Source of the DNA: Puffinus mauretanicus
Taxonomy: Eukaryota; Chordata; Aves; Procellariiformes; Procellariidae
Direction: 5' to 3'
Assembly: GCA_023333565.1 (NCBI GenBank)
Contig: JAJKFH010003762.1
Coordinates: 3,224,001-3,288,000 of the forward strand
Length of the DNA stretch: 64,000 bases
The notes under the pieces are model-generated. The model did not search any database. It was not told the origin of the DNA and saw nothing but the letters and a program-made list of their open reading frames with translations. The translations under genes were made by a program, and so were the position numbers. This document shows, one piece after another, positions 23,201 to 35,860 of the stretch; the stretch's first letter is position 1; the number at the start of each line of letters is the position of its first letter.

Positions 23201-26200
23201 GGATAATATATGCTTTGCAGTATGTGGCACACTCCAAAAAGCACGCAGGGAGCGTTTTCATAGTCAATGAGGTATGCAGCTATTCCTATGTGATTAAATA
23301 CCTGATCCTAACATTCAGTCATGTTACTAAATTATTATGCCCAAATCTTTGCCTTCTAGAGTCACATATGACGTTCTGTTTTATGCAGGAAAAATTGCTA
23401 GCAATATACAATAATTGTTTTTATTCACACTTCTGAAGGCAAAATTAATATCTGGGCACAGTGGCCACTGTATTTGGTGCTAGCCACTCTCCTCACCTTC
23501 CTCAGTGCCAACATACACCATATCACACATTTCTCCACTCAGTAGCAAAATCAGGTGGGACTTCATAGGGAAAGCTAAAGATATGAGGCTGTTACCATTC
23601 TAGGGAAGAAAAGACTAAAAAATCTGGGGTCCCAAGTGTGAGAAACCTGACAGCTACATCTTCCCTCTTATAATGATGGGACTTTAGCTCCTTCATGGTG
23701 CAGTTGCAATCAGTTTATCATTAACTGAGAGAGGCTTTCTCAGACAGGTACATCACAGGTCATTTGCCTTTTACTCAGGAAAACATCTTCACATTGATCT
23801 GGAAACCAAGCAGCAGCCAGAGTGGCTGAGAGAATACAGGTTCGGTAAACTCCCAGGTAACATATAGCCCAACAAGCTCAACGTGTCCTATCCTGCACAT
23901 TTGGTAGTGATGTGAAATTAAGCCTTGGAAGTTATTTGTGACTTTTTTATTTTTGTGGCTATGAATAGAGAGGCTGTGCTTGGATGTAACTGAAAGTTAC
24001 CCTATGCACATGCATGCTCTTTCCAGCCATTTCTTAAAGCCCTTTATGCCACCTGCAGAATTACATCAGCTCTGCTCTGCTGAACAGCACCTTCCAGAGA
24101 ACATTTCTTTAAAAGGAAAATGACATTTATCAGTTCTGTTACATTAGATGTAATTTTTACTAAACATCCACTCAGCTGTCTGCTCTGTTCAAACCAACCA
24201 CTGCCACTCTCTTTAAGCAGGGAAGTTATGCTGGAGGAACCAGCCAAAGAATTGCGATAATTGTAATCAACTGCAAAAGTTTCAGAGCCAGCTGGAGACT
24301 GATTCAACACCAGGATGCAACTTGTATATCAATCCTTATTAAAAGAGGAAATGGATTTGTTGGACAAATACAATGTCTCAGGGCAATTCCTATCACAAAT
24401 GATAACAGCTACTGAATTTTACAAATTGCCTAGTCTAACACCACCACAAGAAGAAAGCTGAAAAGGGTAGAGTTTCTTGAAGAATGACATTTGAGCTAGG
24501 TGGAAAACTCTGCTAACGATTTCTTTTGCAATTTCTTTTGTAGCCAAAAAGAACTGTCTTTTTCAAAAGAGTGGAAAACCAAAACTTATAACTGAAAAAA
24601 GAAAGTTGGCCTTCTACTTTCCAGTTGTTGATGAAGACACAAAATTTCCGATGTATTTTCACTGAAGTATTTCATACTGGAGACAAAAAGAAAAAGGTGG
24701 ACTTCCTCCAGTTAGCTTTACTGTCCAAGTCAGGCAGAGGAACTTTAGTCACTGCTCTGCTTTATTGCATAAGATATCTGGTTTCTGAAATCCTAACTCT
24801 GGCTACAGGAAAATACTGACTGGGGCACTGTAGAAGAACAGAAACTGTTAAGTGTATGAGATGAAGCTGCCTTTGCTGTTCAGTCACCACTCTGCAGCAA
24901 GGACCTTGGCAATGACTGTTCCGTTCCCTGTTTCCCCTGTGCACTAGGTACTGCCCAGGCAGTGCCGAGCACATCTCTGAACAACCCAGATGCCACGTAG
25001 TTATTCCCCAGAGCAGCCTGTGAATGACAAGTGGGAAGTGTTCACGTAACATGGGATCCCAGGAACTTCCAGCCTGTCTGCTAACTCACCTTAATAACAA
25101 TGTCCAGTTAGTCTGTGATGTGACTGACACCTGAACTTGTATGTCTCCTCTGATACATGAATGCTAACATCAAGAAACAGTGAGTAATTTGTTTTGATAG
25201 TGCCATATCGTACCATATGCATCCCCCTGGTGTGACAGTCTCAAAGTGCGGCAGGATAACGCACGCAGCACTGCTATAGGAGCGTGAGGGCACTGTCAGC
25301 TCTGTAGTAGTCCAGCAGGAGCAAAAGCACCCCCCTCTGAGATGTTCTAAAGATATCATTAGTTATTTTGGCTTCTATCACTTCAGGATCATACCCCTGA
25401 ATAAGGTAAAAGAACTGGCATCCTTCTAACTCAAGAAGTGGCATTCATACCCTTGTTACTGTTTAACTGTGTCTCTACCTCAAATATTTCTTTAGCTGAT
25501 GTGTAAATAACACTCTTCATCAGTTTATCTTCTATTTTTGAGGCTTTTCTTTAAATTCTTTTAATAGAGTTTCTGGGAACAGTGGTTTATGTGTCAGTGT
25601 GCAGCTTTGAAATAATAGCTGTCATATTTACTTTCAGGTTGACAGTCTTCATATTTTGGCAGAGCATTATTTGTTGCTGCTGTGTGGAGTTCATCTGAGC
25701 TAGAGGCATACCTGTCATCCTTTGCCCGCGCTGGCCACACTCTGGGAATGTCTGCAATCAATTAAAAACATGGTGCAACCCATTGCCTTTTTGGATATAC
25801 ATTTCTTTTTCTGGACACCATCCTTTTAAGTGGTGGTTGTCCAATGTATGCAAGCTGGTGTGTTGTTCTTGTTTTGATCCAAGATAGAGCTCTGCATCTT
25901 TTTTTACCTTAAGGAGTTGGGGTTTTGGTGACATTTTTGCATAGCAAATCAGGCCTGCAGTGTCAAAGAACTGTGGAATTCACTCTGTAGACTGTGCCGA
26001 GTTACTTCCTTCCTCACTAACACGCATTAACCAGCCTCTTATAAGAGCTTTGTTCAGCTTCACTCTGGATTTTCCAGTAGTTTCTCTGAATTTTCTTCTG
26101 AGCTCCCATTAGGACCCAGTCTCCTCTTAGCCCTCAAAATTGCAAAACTCTGCTTATTCTGAGCCAATCTCACACATATGTTTCATTTTTACATGGAATT

Positions 26201-26718
26201 CAGGGTTCCTCAGATTACTGTACTGCCACTTCACAGTCAACCTCTGTTCTATTTAACTGCAACAAGCTTTTCAGAACCAGCCACTGTCAAAAACAAGGCT
26301 ACCTTCTGAATGTCTTCATTTCTACTGACACTGCTTGCTTACAAACACAGAGCAAAGTCCTACTGAATTTCCTTCGGTTGTCTTCCACATTTCCAGAGAG
26401 TTTTGGCTCTCATATGGATTTGAAGTTCTCCATTCCTCTACTTAGGCTATTTTTATTCTTGGTACCATGTGGTGCTCAGTAACCACTTGGAGGCAAGGTG
26501 TTTAACACAGATCTACTCCATTCAGTGTCTCTTCTCCAGCTGCCTTTGTATTATGAGTCCTTTACAGGTATAACTCCTCACATCTTTAACTGATTACAAA
26601 CTATATTTGTGTAGATATGTTCTTTTGCTGATGAATAGCTTTTTCTGAGCAATCTACAGGCTGTATATGTGTGGGACTGTTCACTGTGACAATTTGCTGT
26701 TCTTTGTGTGATTGCCCA
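20261..26718. other. Non-coding stretch, no gene seen
   Basis: Only short motif-free frames are present. There are A-runs near 21225 and T-runs near 21342. The 152-codon minus-strand frame at 22075-22533 shows no domain and overlaps frames on both strands, so I treat it as chance. The stretch ends at the truncation point of the plus-strand CR1. Confidence 0.65.
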
Positions 26719-27318
26719 GAGGAAAAGGACCTGGGGGTGCTGGTTGACAGCCAGCTGAACATGAGCCGGCAGTGTGCCCAGGTGGCCAAGAAGTCCAATG
26801 GCATCCTGGCTTGTATCAGAAATAGTGTGGCCAGCAGGAGCAGGGAGGTGATCGTCTCCCTGTACTCGGCACTGGCGAGGCCGCACCTCGAATACTGTGT
26901 TCAGTTTTGGGCCCCTCACTACAAGAAGGACATGGAGGTGCTGGAGCGTGTCCAGAGGAGGGCAACGAAGCTGGTGAAGGGCCTGGAGCACAAGTCTTAT
27001 GAGGAGCGGCTGAGGGAACTGGGGTTGTTTAGTCTGGAGAAGAGGAGGCTGAGGGGAGACCTCATTGCGCTTTACAATTACCTGAAGGGAGGTTGTAGCG
27101 AGGTGGGTGTTGGTCTCTTCTCCCAAGTAACTAGCGACAGGACGAGAAGAAATGGCCTCAGGTTGCACCAAGGGAGGTTTAGATTGGACGTTAGGAGAAA
27201 TTTCTTTACTGAAAGAGTGGTCAGGCGTTGGACCAGGCTGCCCAGGGAAGTGGTTGAGTCACCATCCCTGGAAGTATTTAAAAGACATGTAGATGAGGCG
27301 CTTAGGGACATGGTGTAG
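26719..27318 (+). pseudogene. CR1 ORF2 fragment: C-terminal region
   Basis: These 199 codons plus stop encode the ORF2 C-terminal region, from [12 protein letters not shown] to LRDMV. No RT catalytic motif is included, so the piece cannot act on its own. The open frame extends upstream of the element to 26671 by chance. Conserved blocks include [33 protein letters not shown] and [10 protein letters not shown], all shared with the minus-strand copy. No stops or frameshifts are seen. Confidence 0.93.
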
Positions 27319-27384
27319 TGGGTATGGTGGTGTTGAGTTGATGGTTGGACTCGATGCTCTTAGAGGTCTTTTCCAACCTTAATG

Positions 27385-27411
27385 ATTCTATGATTCTATG
27401 ATTCTATGATT
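27385..27411 (+). repeat. CR1 3'-terminal octamer repeats
   Basis: Three exact ATTCTATG units and a partial ATT mark the 3' end of the CR1 copy. Confidence 0.97.
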
Positions 27412-30400
27412 TAACATACTATAGCTTTTGGCCCATAGCTATTGCTTCAAAACTTGTTAGCTATTTGGGTTATTTTTGTAAGAATATGCAAGAAACTTCA
27501 GATTTTACAAGACAGTTTGCAATACCAGCTTACTACTTTGCAAACAAGCTCCTATGAACATTACTAGAAAATACAATTAAAGATGTTGGAACTGTAGCTG
27601 AAATAAATCAAAGTTATTCAAATGGATAGTTACAATCTACTTTTTTGAAACACATTTCTGCAGCACACATTAACACACAGCTCTTATGTTGCTCTGGGAA
27701 AAGTGGAAGAAAAAATAGGGACATTTTTGACTGCAAAGATAAAAGAGCAATCCCAATGGAATTTGAATGACACATCCTTCAGGAGCTGTAAGAGCAAATA
27801 GAAAGAGGCATCCTTAGCTGGTTCAACTGGCACAACTCCATTGAATTTCAATAGTTTATCTCAGAGTGTAGTGATTAAAGCAAAAGAAAACTATCTGCTC
27901 TTTAAAAAGTCAAGGCAGTAACTAACATGATATGAAAGCAGTGACTCCACAAATCTTCCTATAGAGATAAAGATAGATTTCATGCAGCTTTACATCCCCT
28001 GCCAGGAGCTGAGCTGCAAGTTACATTGCATGACCCCCTGACATCTTTACTGAGAACTAGAACTTCAAGATCTTACAAAATGCTGAGCAATTTGGTGGGA
28101 CACAGTCTTTTAAAAAAGGCTGGCTGATAAAAATGTACATGTGTGTTATACTTGTATACAAGTGAACATTTCAGTGCATCCTGACCAGCATAGGCTCTGA
28201 AACCGAAGACATGTATGAAAATCACAAGAGATGTCCTCTGGAGATCTGGTCAGTCAGTGAAGACCATAGCTGCTCTAAGAGCAGCTGATGATTTCCCACA
28301 CCAGCATACTCCTAGACAGGACTCTTAACTTTGATAAGACAGCTACAGATACTCCCAAGAAGATTTGCTGGGGCTAGGCAGAATAGGGAACTCTGTGCAT
28401 GCACATTTATCTACCTACTAGAAAGTTCCTTTGTGAGCTCTTATCTTAGACTGAGTTGGATGGCATGAATATGGTCTGTGCTTCATAATTGCTTTAAAAG
28501 GTTTCTTCTTTTTTTTTTATGTCCTCTTGCAATATTTCTTAATTTCCATTGTTCACAAACTAATTTATTAGGGCTACTTCATGTTTTTGTTTTATACATT
28601 GAGCCCAATGCTCATTTCCCTGAACAGAAAGTCTGGTGTTAAACACAGCATTCACATTACATATGTTACCTAGTACAAAGGCAAAAAGAAAAGGGAATAA
28701 GAGGCACTAGACTGACTTGAAAGGGAAAGTAACAAACTGCACATTGAAAATAAATATTGCAATTACCTTGCTCTGGGAGCAAGCTGGAGGGCAACTGGTA
28801 TCAATTTTGTACTCAACAGCTGTAAAAATCTGGAAAATCGGTCTATCATGTAGCTCACCCCACCCTGAGCTAGAATTAGAGTCCCCAGTTCTGTCCTGAA
28901 AGTAACAAAAGAAACACTTCAGCATAAATATGTGACTGTTCAGACTGATTGAACTAGAGAAACTACTGGAAAAAATATTGTCTAAGTGGTCTGATCAGCA
29001 TGTAGTCTCTGCATGAAGGGCACGTTGTTCACATAGATTGGTGGTAAAAGATGAAGGTGAGGTTATGCTTGGTTGGCTGTTTGCCAGAGGATTCCTCAGG
29101 CTGGTGGTAGGAACCAGCACAACCTTGATGGCACGTAAAATTTTTGAGAATTCTTTTCTTAGCAAGAAGTATGTTCAATGGAAAAGTCCTTGATGAGTTA
29201 AATTTGGCTTCCATGGAATATAAGAGGTACTGAAGCATCTCCTTAACCTGTGTAGGTTTGCTGCTGTGATGGGCAAGACTACCTAACTTCTAGGGGTTTA
29301 CACCTTTGCAAAACTGAGAATGTTTGGTAAGCAGCTCCTTCAGATGGTCACAAGCTTATTTAGCTGAAGCATTTTTATTTTAGATAACAATACAAAACAG
29401 CTAAATGCTCTCTCCTCCCTCGAATTAAGGTCTGACCCTTTTCTCAAGAGAGTCAATAGCAAAAATCCCCATACACTTCAGTGAGAACAGATGGGAACCT
29501 CCCCTTGGCAAGTGGGAATCAAATCCTTTTCACTTCTGATTTTACATTCTGTCCACTCTTAAAGATCCTCGTCTCAGAAGAGAAAAACCATTATTTTCTG
29601 CTGCTTGGAATAGAGAAATATTCATACTTTCACAGATCTATTGACTCACAGTGTTAATAAACACAAAAAAACTTCAGTAGAATATGCAGCAAAAAAATTC
29701 AGAGGTCTCCTACCTAGCAGAGAGATTGAGCAGTACGGTGCCATTTTACTGCACAAAGTTGCTACTTTTAAGGTATAGTAATGATTCCAACTAACGAGAG
29801 ACGGCGCCAAGATTGGATAGAGTGACAGAAATTATGGTAGGATATTCTTTCAAGGTCTCCTTTCCTACAGGTTTTCAAAGTAATTGATTTTGGATGAAAG
29901 TTAGTGAATTTGATATTCAGTTTATGAGAAATTAAAAAATGATGAGGAAAACCAGCATCCTCTCTCACTATTAAATCACATGGAAACCTTTGGTAATGAT
30001 TAAAGTAATGTTCATGTTTTGATATCAGCTAGGCTGAAACATGTTGAGAGAAATTGTGAATATAAATCAAATTGAAATTCTAGGCCAAAGACCTTCATTT
30101 TTCATGAAATGGAGATTAAAAAATGCTGGGCAAATAGTGTCTGTCTGTCAGTTTAAAAATGTCACATAGAGTAAAAAATACATCCATTTGTGCCCCTGCA
30201 AGAGGCTTATAAAGAATGATGATTTTATAACCAAAGACACATTGCCCTAAACAAAAATGGGTCAGCTACTCCGCTGCAAATTGGAGAGCTCCAACAGAGA
30301 TCTCAGAATTTCGTTTGATAAAGCTCAAGCCAGCTCAAAGGAGACTCTACCAAAGAGTTATGAGATGAACAGGTTGAGGGTTGGAAAATACAGAATAATT

Positions 30401-32749
30401 ACAAGTAATTTCCGTGTACTGAGACCCAGGGTCATTTGTGTGTCGGTCCTCAATACCACAGCAAATGGGTTTGGGCTATCGAAATGCTGATACATTTAGG
30501 GCACTCGGCTTTGTGTTCAGAAGGTATACTATGATGCTTGGGTGGAATACTAGACTTTTGTAAAAAATTATCTTAAATGGGTTCACCTCAAGTATCTAAT
30601 TTTTAAAGGATTACTGTAAACCATTAGGCTTGTATAGACAATCATTTGCAGGTGATGCAAATGGAAAATAAAGGCAGGCAGTTATAGAGAAGACTTGCAT
30701 TAAAAGGGCTGAGAATAAACATTGCATCAGACATCTTAAATATGTTCTGGAAAGATCATGCAGAACAATAGATTAATGGCTTAAAATGAGCTTAATTAAT
30801 TATTAGCCAGTAGGCTTCATGAAGGCTCATATCTTTGAACAGAATATAAATCATAAGTAAACTAGATGTAGGGCCTGCATTATGCTGAGAAATGAAACTA
30901 GAATAATTTAGAAGCAGACAAAATTGAAGAGACATTGCTCAGTATCATCATTTACTCCATCAGGGACAACAACACACAAAAAATGAAGCCAAGCAATAAA
31001 ATGGCAGTAATTCATGGCTGAAATACTTGCAGGATCTCCTTCACAGACTATGGCTTCTGCTTCACAGCTCACTTACAAAAACAGAGAGGTGGAAACTCAA
31101 GCACAAATAGAAGAAACTGAAGTTCAGGCAAGACATGTGAAAGGAATTCTTCCTGGCTGATGCTGAGGCCACTCAGCCTGTAGTGAAACTGCTACTATGT
31201 CATCGATCCTCAGCAGTGTTGGGATTTGCCGCAAACTGCAGTTGTGAAGACGTAACTTGCACGGCTGGTTAAGATACAGACCTTCAGGAAGCTTTCTCAG
31301 ACTCCATGGGTCAGCTCTCCCTCTACCATACAACTGCTAGTCTGGCACTGACATTTAAGTAAACTAATTCGGGAAAAAGTGCTGAATAAATTAAAAGTTA
31401 CTCTATCCAAGACCTGGGAATCCAACTCAAGCCTGTCTTATCTTGAGAAATAGCTATGCACAATGATGGCCAATTCAGGGAAACAGTATTTCTTCCCTCC
31501 TTTAAACATACAGTTTGATCAACACATTAAAAAAAATCTACTCTGAATGCACCATTTATATCCATCTTTCAGCATCAAATTCCCATTCCTGAGCAAGATG
31601 ACAGACCTAAATCCTTAGCTTCATAGGTGGGTAAGGATCAACATCAAACTTCTCTAGCTGAAGTTAGTATGAGATGTGTTCCCTTTTATTTCTCATAGGC
31701 TTTGTCTATTCTTAAAAAAATTTGCCAGCATACATATGGGTATGTCTACATGCTCTTTTCCAGGCAGTTGTGAAGTCCAGCTGCCTGTGCTTCTCTTTGG
31801 ACCGATGTGAGATGGCTCTGAAACAGAAGCCATGTTGCTGTGGTTAGTGCAGAGCCCAGGCTTTTGTACTCCAGAGCATATTTATTCCCAAGCTAACTGC
31901 AGCTATGTGCTTTCTTCTTCAGAGAAGGCTCACATCATGCCACTTGCAGGACAGACAGAAAAAAAAAATCATGATTTCCTGAAAAAAAGCAGTGTTGGCT
32001 GGCAGCATGAAAAGAAATCTGTCTTTATGCAGTCAGAAATCTTACCGCAGCAACTGATAGGCAAAAAAAGTCCTATTGCTGATGTATGTTGTTCTGTTGG
32101 GTGTTTAAGTTTGCCTCCTGGCAGCATTACAGTTAGCAAGGCTGGCTGCAGGGGACTTACCCTCAAGGGTGGCTGCAGGCAAGCAAGATCAACACAGTTG
32201 CAATAGGCCTCATGCTTTGCAGGACCCTGGGCTACATACCCTTCCACGTGAGCCCATGTTTTAGACGGCTCTGAATTTAGCAAATGCTGCAAGTCCTGCC
32301 CTGACACACATCCCCTTGTTAATTATGGTAAGTGCTCTCACATGAGGTAAACCCACTGACAGACACCCATTTTGTCTGTTCAAACTTACTCTAAAAGACA
32401 AAGCAAATTTGTGTTGGTCTGCATGTCCCAGCTTAAGCAGAACAAAGTGAATAAATAACAAATAGTAATTGGGGTTAGAGCACAGCTGCTCTGACTTCCC
32501 AGGTCTTGTCAGCTGGTTCTTCCTACTCTGCCAGCTGACCCAGTTGGTTGTAGTGCATGTACTGCGGACATGTTTTATGAATGATGTTTTTGTTTCCTTT
32601 TCCATCATGAAATCTTGGCAGACTGCAATTACCTGTTAGACACAAGATCTTTTGACTCCATTGTGAAAGTCTCCAAGAAATAACGTTCAGTGCAGTTCAA
32701 ACAAAAGCTTTCCACATTTGCCTCTTCTGTCCTTTCCTTTAGGTAGCTG
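27412..32749. other. Non-coding stretch, no gene seen
   Basis: This is unique AT-rich DNA. A possible very old CR1 tail remnant lies near 28228-28300 (see findings). The TAAT-rich stretch at about 30690-30900 has a texture like regulatory DNA but carries no recognised motif set. No frame has a domain. Confidence 0.6.
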
Positions 32750-32789
32750 TCTACCTACTTACCTACCTACCTACTATCTACCTACCTAT
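32750..32789 (+). repeat. (CTAC)n / (ACCT)n tetranucleotide microsatellite
   Basis: This is about 40 bases of CTAC/ACCT units with two interruptions (CTTA and TATC), a typical imperfect tetranucleotide microsatellite. Confidence 0.9.
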
Positions 32790-33309
32790 GTCCTTCTTTC
32801 CTGTTCACTCTTTCCAGTGACAAACATTTGTGAGAGATCTCTTTCTGACAGTGGAAATAATGAAAAAGCGGTGTATCTGGGCTTCAGAAACATATCCATG
32901 TCATTTGTTCACACATATTAATATGATTTCAGTTTCGATGCTTGGCTTTTGTCCTTCCTCTATCTAAGAACAAAATGCCAAAAGGGTGGCAGCTGAAGAG
33001 GCAGGGACAGATTCATATAACAGGTCAGACCGATCGTTCTTGTCACATAGGATGGCTGAGACCATGTCTGCTTAAAAATGCAAATTAAAACATAATATAC
33101 AATTGTTATTGCACACACCAAGAAACTACAAGGCATGGAGGGAACAAAGAGAGGTGCTGCTTCATAGCAGCACAAAGTGTCTCAGGGCCCGGTGGGGCAC
33201 ATAAGGTAACAGGCAAATAAGCTGCCGGCAAGCTGCACTAATGCTTACACCAAATACGATTTCCTATTCAAAGTAGTCTACAAACAATAACAAAAGGAAA
33301 TGTGTGTAC

Positions 33310-33376
33310 GCTTGCATGCAAAATAGAGCTATTGTTGGGGGGAATTGTGTTTGCTTGCATGCAAAATAGAGCTATT
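33310..33376 (+). repeat. Short direct duplication carrying a 10-bp palindrome
   Basis: A 24-base sequence is repeated exactly at 33310-33333 and 33353-33376, a period of 43 bases. Each copy contains the perfect palindrome TTGCATGCAA followed by AATAGAGC. The 19-base spacer between copies is G/T-rich. The duplication looks recent because the copies are identical. Confidence 0.9.
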
Positions 33377-34164
33377 ACAGGGTGGGGGTCATATTTTCCT
33401 TTTATGAAGGAAAAGAAAATGCTTTTTCATCAAAATCAAAATGCTTCACAAGAGTATTTCCACTGAACTTTAACCTGTATAATCTCTCTTGTCCAGTGTG
33501 TAATTTTTGCCAAAGGGAGAGTGGAAGAATCCGACTACAGAAGCCTCTCCCACCTGAGAAGCAGAAAATGACAGCACAGCCACTCCAACCCAGGCTCCCT
33601 GAAGACTGGGAAGATCCTCCACAGACCTACCTGCCAGGAATTACCTTCATGCTTCACAAAAAGTCTTTATAAATTTTGGATTTCATTCTGGTGAAAGGAA
33701 TGGGAAGGAGAAGACAAATCTTACATTCTGCGGTATGGGAAAACTGTTTCCTAGCCAGCTCGAACCCAGGCTGGTGAAATTCCAACTCTCAGGAATTAGT
33801 TCATCCATTTGTTGGATCTGCGTGATGCTATTTGTAACTCCAGCAGGTATTGAAAAATGAAGGCGTTGTAACCCTTTGTTTTGTATTTGCTCTCTCCCTC
33901 TGAATATTTCACGTCCTCCCAGTGATTCCTACTATCTGCAATATATAGGAGTTAGGGGAGAGAAGATCTTCCATGACTAGTCTAATCCTACCTTTTGGGT
34001 TTATCTGGGCACATTCCTGCAAGATGATTATTTTCCTTTTCTAACTGACTTGATAGGAATATGTATGTTCCCAGTGGTGGTGAAATTTCTTGTCTCTGGC
34101 TATAAAATCCTCGTCACAGAAACCTCAGGGGGTTTGTCCTAAACATAAAAATGAATAGCCCAAG

Positions 34165-34210
34165 CTTCAGTTATAATTAACTCCAAACTTCAGTTATTAT
34201 TAACTCCAGT
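34165..34210 (+). repeat. 23-bp tandem duplication
   Basis: Two units begin CTTCAGTTA and end TTAACTCCA. They are adjacent with a 23-base period and differ by one base over the first 21 positions. Confidence 0.9.
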
Positions 34211-35520
34211 TGCTGGTTAAAGAACATAAATGTATGTATTTTTACATTCATTTCATATTGCTGCTTGATATACAAGATCAATGTAATTGCTATAAATGTC
34301 TTTGCATTGCTCTAGTTCTATAGTATGGCAAATAACAGGTTTGCTTATAAAGATAACTTAAAACTTAAATATAATGGGGTGGATATTATGTCAACCTTGC
34401 CATCTGCAAAATTACAGTAAAATATTTTTAGTTTAATAATGAGGGCAGACTGGAGATCCTGGTCTAATCCATTTAGTCTCCAGTCAAATTCAGAGAATCA
34501 AAAAACGGTCTTAAGCATCTTTGTGATTCCCTGATCTTTGCTCATTACACAGCAGGCTGGACCCCAATTTCAACTTAAAAGACATCCGAGACTGTTACTG
34601 TATGACTTTGACTGCAAGAAGACCATTCTGGCACCGCAGGAGAACGCCCAGTACAACAGCAAGTCAGCTACTTCCTCTTTTCCGTAGGTACAAAAAAAGA
34701 ACCCTGAAAGAAATGGTTTAAGGCAGCTTCAAGGTTATTTTGAGTCTTAAAAACCTACTGATTTAGTTGTCCTGCCTGTAATTCCTGTACTGAATATGCA
34801 TGCGGGCTGCTGTCCTTTTTCTGTGCATGGCGTTTTCCAAGACACTAACAGCGCTGAACAGTATTTCTAGACAGCCTTTGATTTTACATTCTCAGTAGCC
34901 TGGAAGCATCTTGACAAGGAATGGTCTTATCTCAATCTGCCAGGCAATCGCTGACCCTATATCAGCATGGAGCCGATACGCAGCAGACGCTACACGTCCT
35001 GCAAATACCGCCAGCTGCCATAATTCTCCCCGCAGCAAGTGCAGTATAGCTGGAACATATCACCCAGGCCACAGACAGCGATGTGGGTCCCAGGCTAGTC
35101 CCGCTGCTCACTGAAAGCAGACGATGTCCAAAAAGGGTTACTGCACTTGTGAACTCCCAGTGCTGCCATCCCTGCTAGAGTTGGGGCCTGGTGGATGCAA
35201 GTTTTTCACTCTGAAAAAGGTGAAGTAATTGCTTGTAACTCAGCTTGACGATGCACAACTTTCTGATGTCAAATGGACAGCCAGTTCCCGTGTAAGGGAT
35301 AAGTGACTGAACCCGTTAATAAGAGATCAAATTAAAGATGTATTTTTTTCCCTAACAAAAGTAACATGCAGCATTTGCTTTCCAAGATACAATGATTTTT
35401 AAAACAAGGCACAATAGGGTGATCGTACGCAAGATCCACTTTTCATAGCAAATGTCCCCCCTGGAGGCAGTGCCACCCTTTTTCCTCAACTTGATCTCTG
35501 CTCTCCAAATGCAGGTGGGC

Positions 35521-35860
35521 ATTTGTGCCTGCAGCGGGCACCTGACGGGGTGCAGCTGAGGCGGCCACGTGCCGGGGAATGGCAGGAGGTCCCTTATTTG
35601 CCTGTCGAGCGAGGGTGGGTGGGTCTAAAAAAAAAACCAAAAAGCAGTTACCGGCTCTCAGTAAATAAATTTTAAACCATGGGCCCAAGTTTCGTGTTGA
35701 GCTTTGCCAGCAGCCCTGGAAGGCGTGCGAGAAGGGGAGGCTGGGTGGCCCGGAGGCCACCTGCAGCCCCGCAGCCCCAAGGCCAGCAGCGTGGGGTGGG
35801 AGGGAAGCAGGACCGGGCTGAGCTGGTGCACGGCCAGGGCTGCTCCTTCCCCTCGCTTAG
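35521..35860. other. CpG-rich patch
   Basis: I count 17 CpG dinucleotides in about 340 bases, far above the surrounding sequence, together with high G+C and G-rich runs (for example GGGTGGGTGGG near 35614). Frames on both strands are open through it but motif-free. It could be a weak CpG island, for example at the promoter of a non-coding transcript, or simply a GC-rich patch. Length and density are at the low end for an island. Confidence 0.35.

Larger units (their letters stand above)
26719..27411 (+). mobile_element. CR1 non-LTR retrotransposon, short 5'-truncated copy (about 690 bp)
   Basis: The element begins abruptly within the C-terminal part of ORF2, runs through a stop codon and a short 3' UTR, and ends in three exact ATTCTATG octamers (27385-27408) plus ATT. 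This is the usual form of a 5'-truncated CR1 insertion. It is the same type as the 3' part of the 16164-18567 copy but in the opposite orientation. No target-site duplication is visible. Its uninterrupted frame and uniform tail suggest that it is the less decayed of the two copies. Confidence 0.97.

Noticed and set aside
26578..27171. 197-codon minus-strand open frame
   Set aside because: It is the antisense of the plus-strand CR1 ORF2 fragment; its similarity to the 16409-17137 frame only reflects the shared element.
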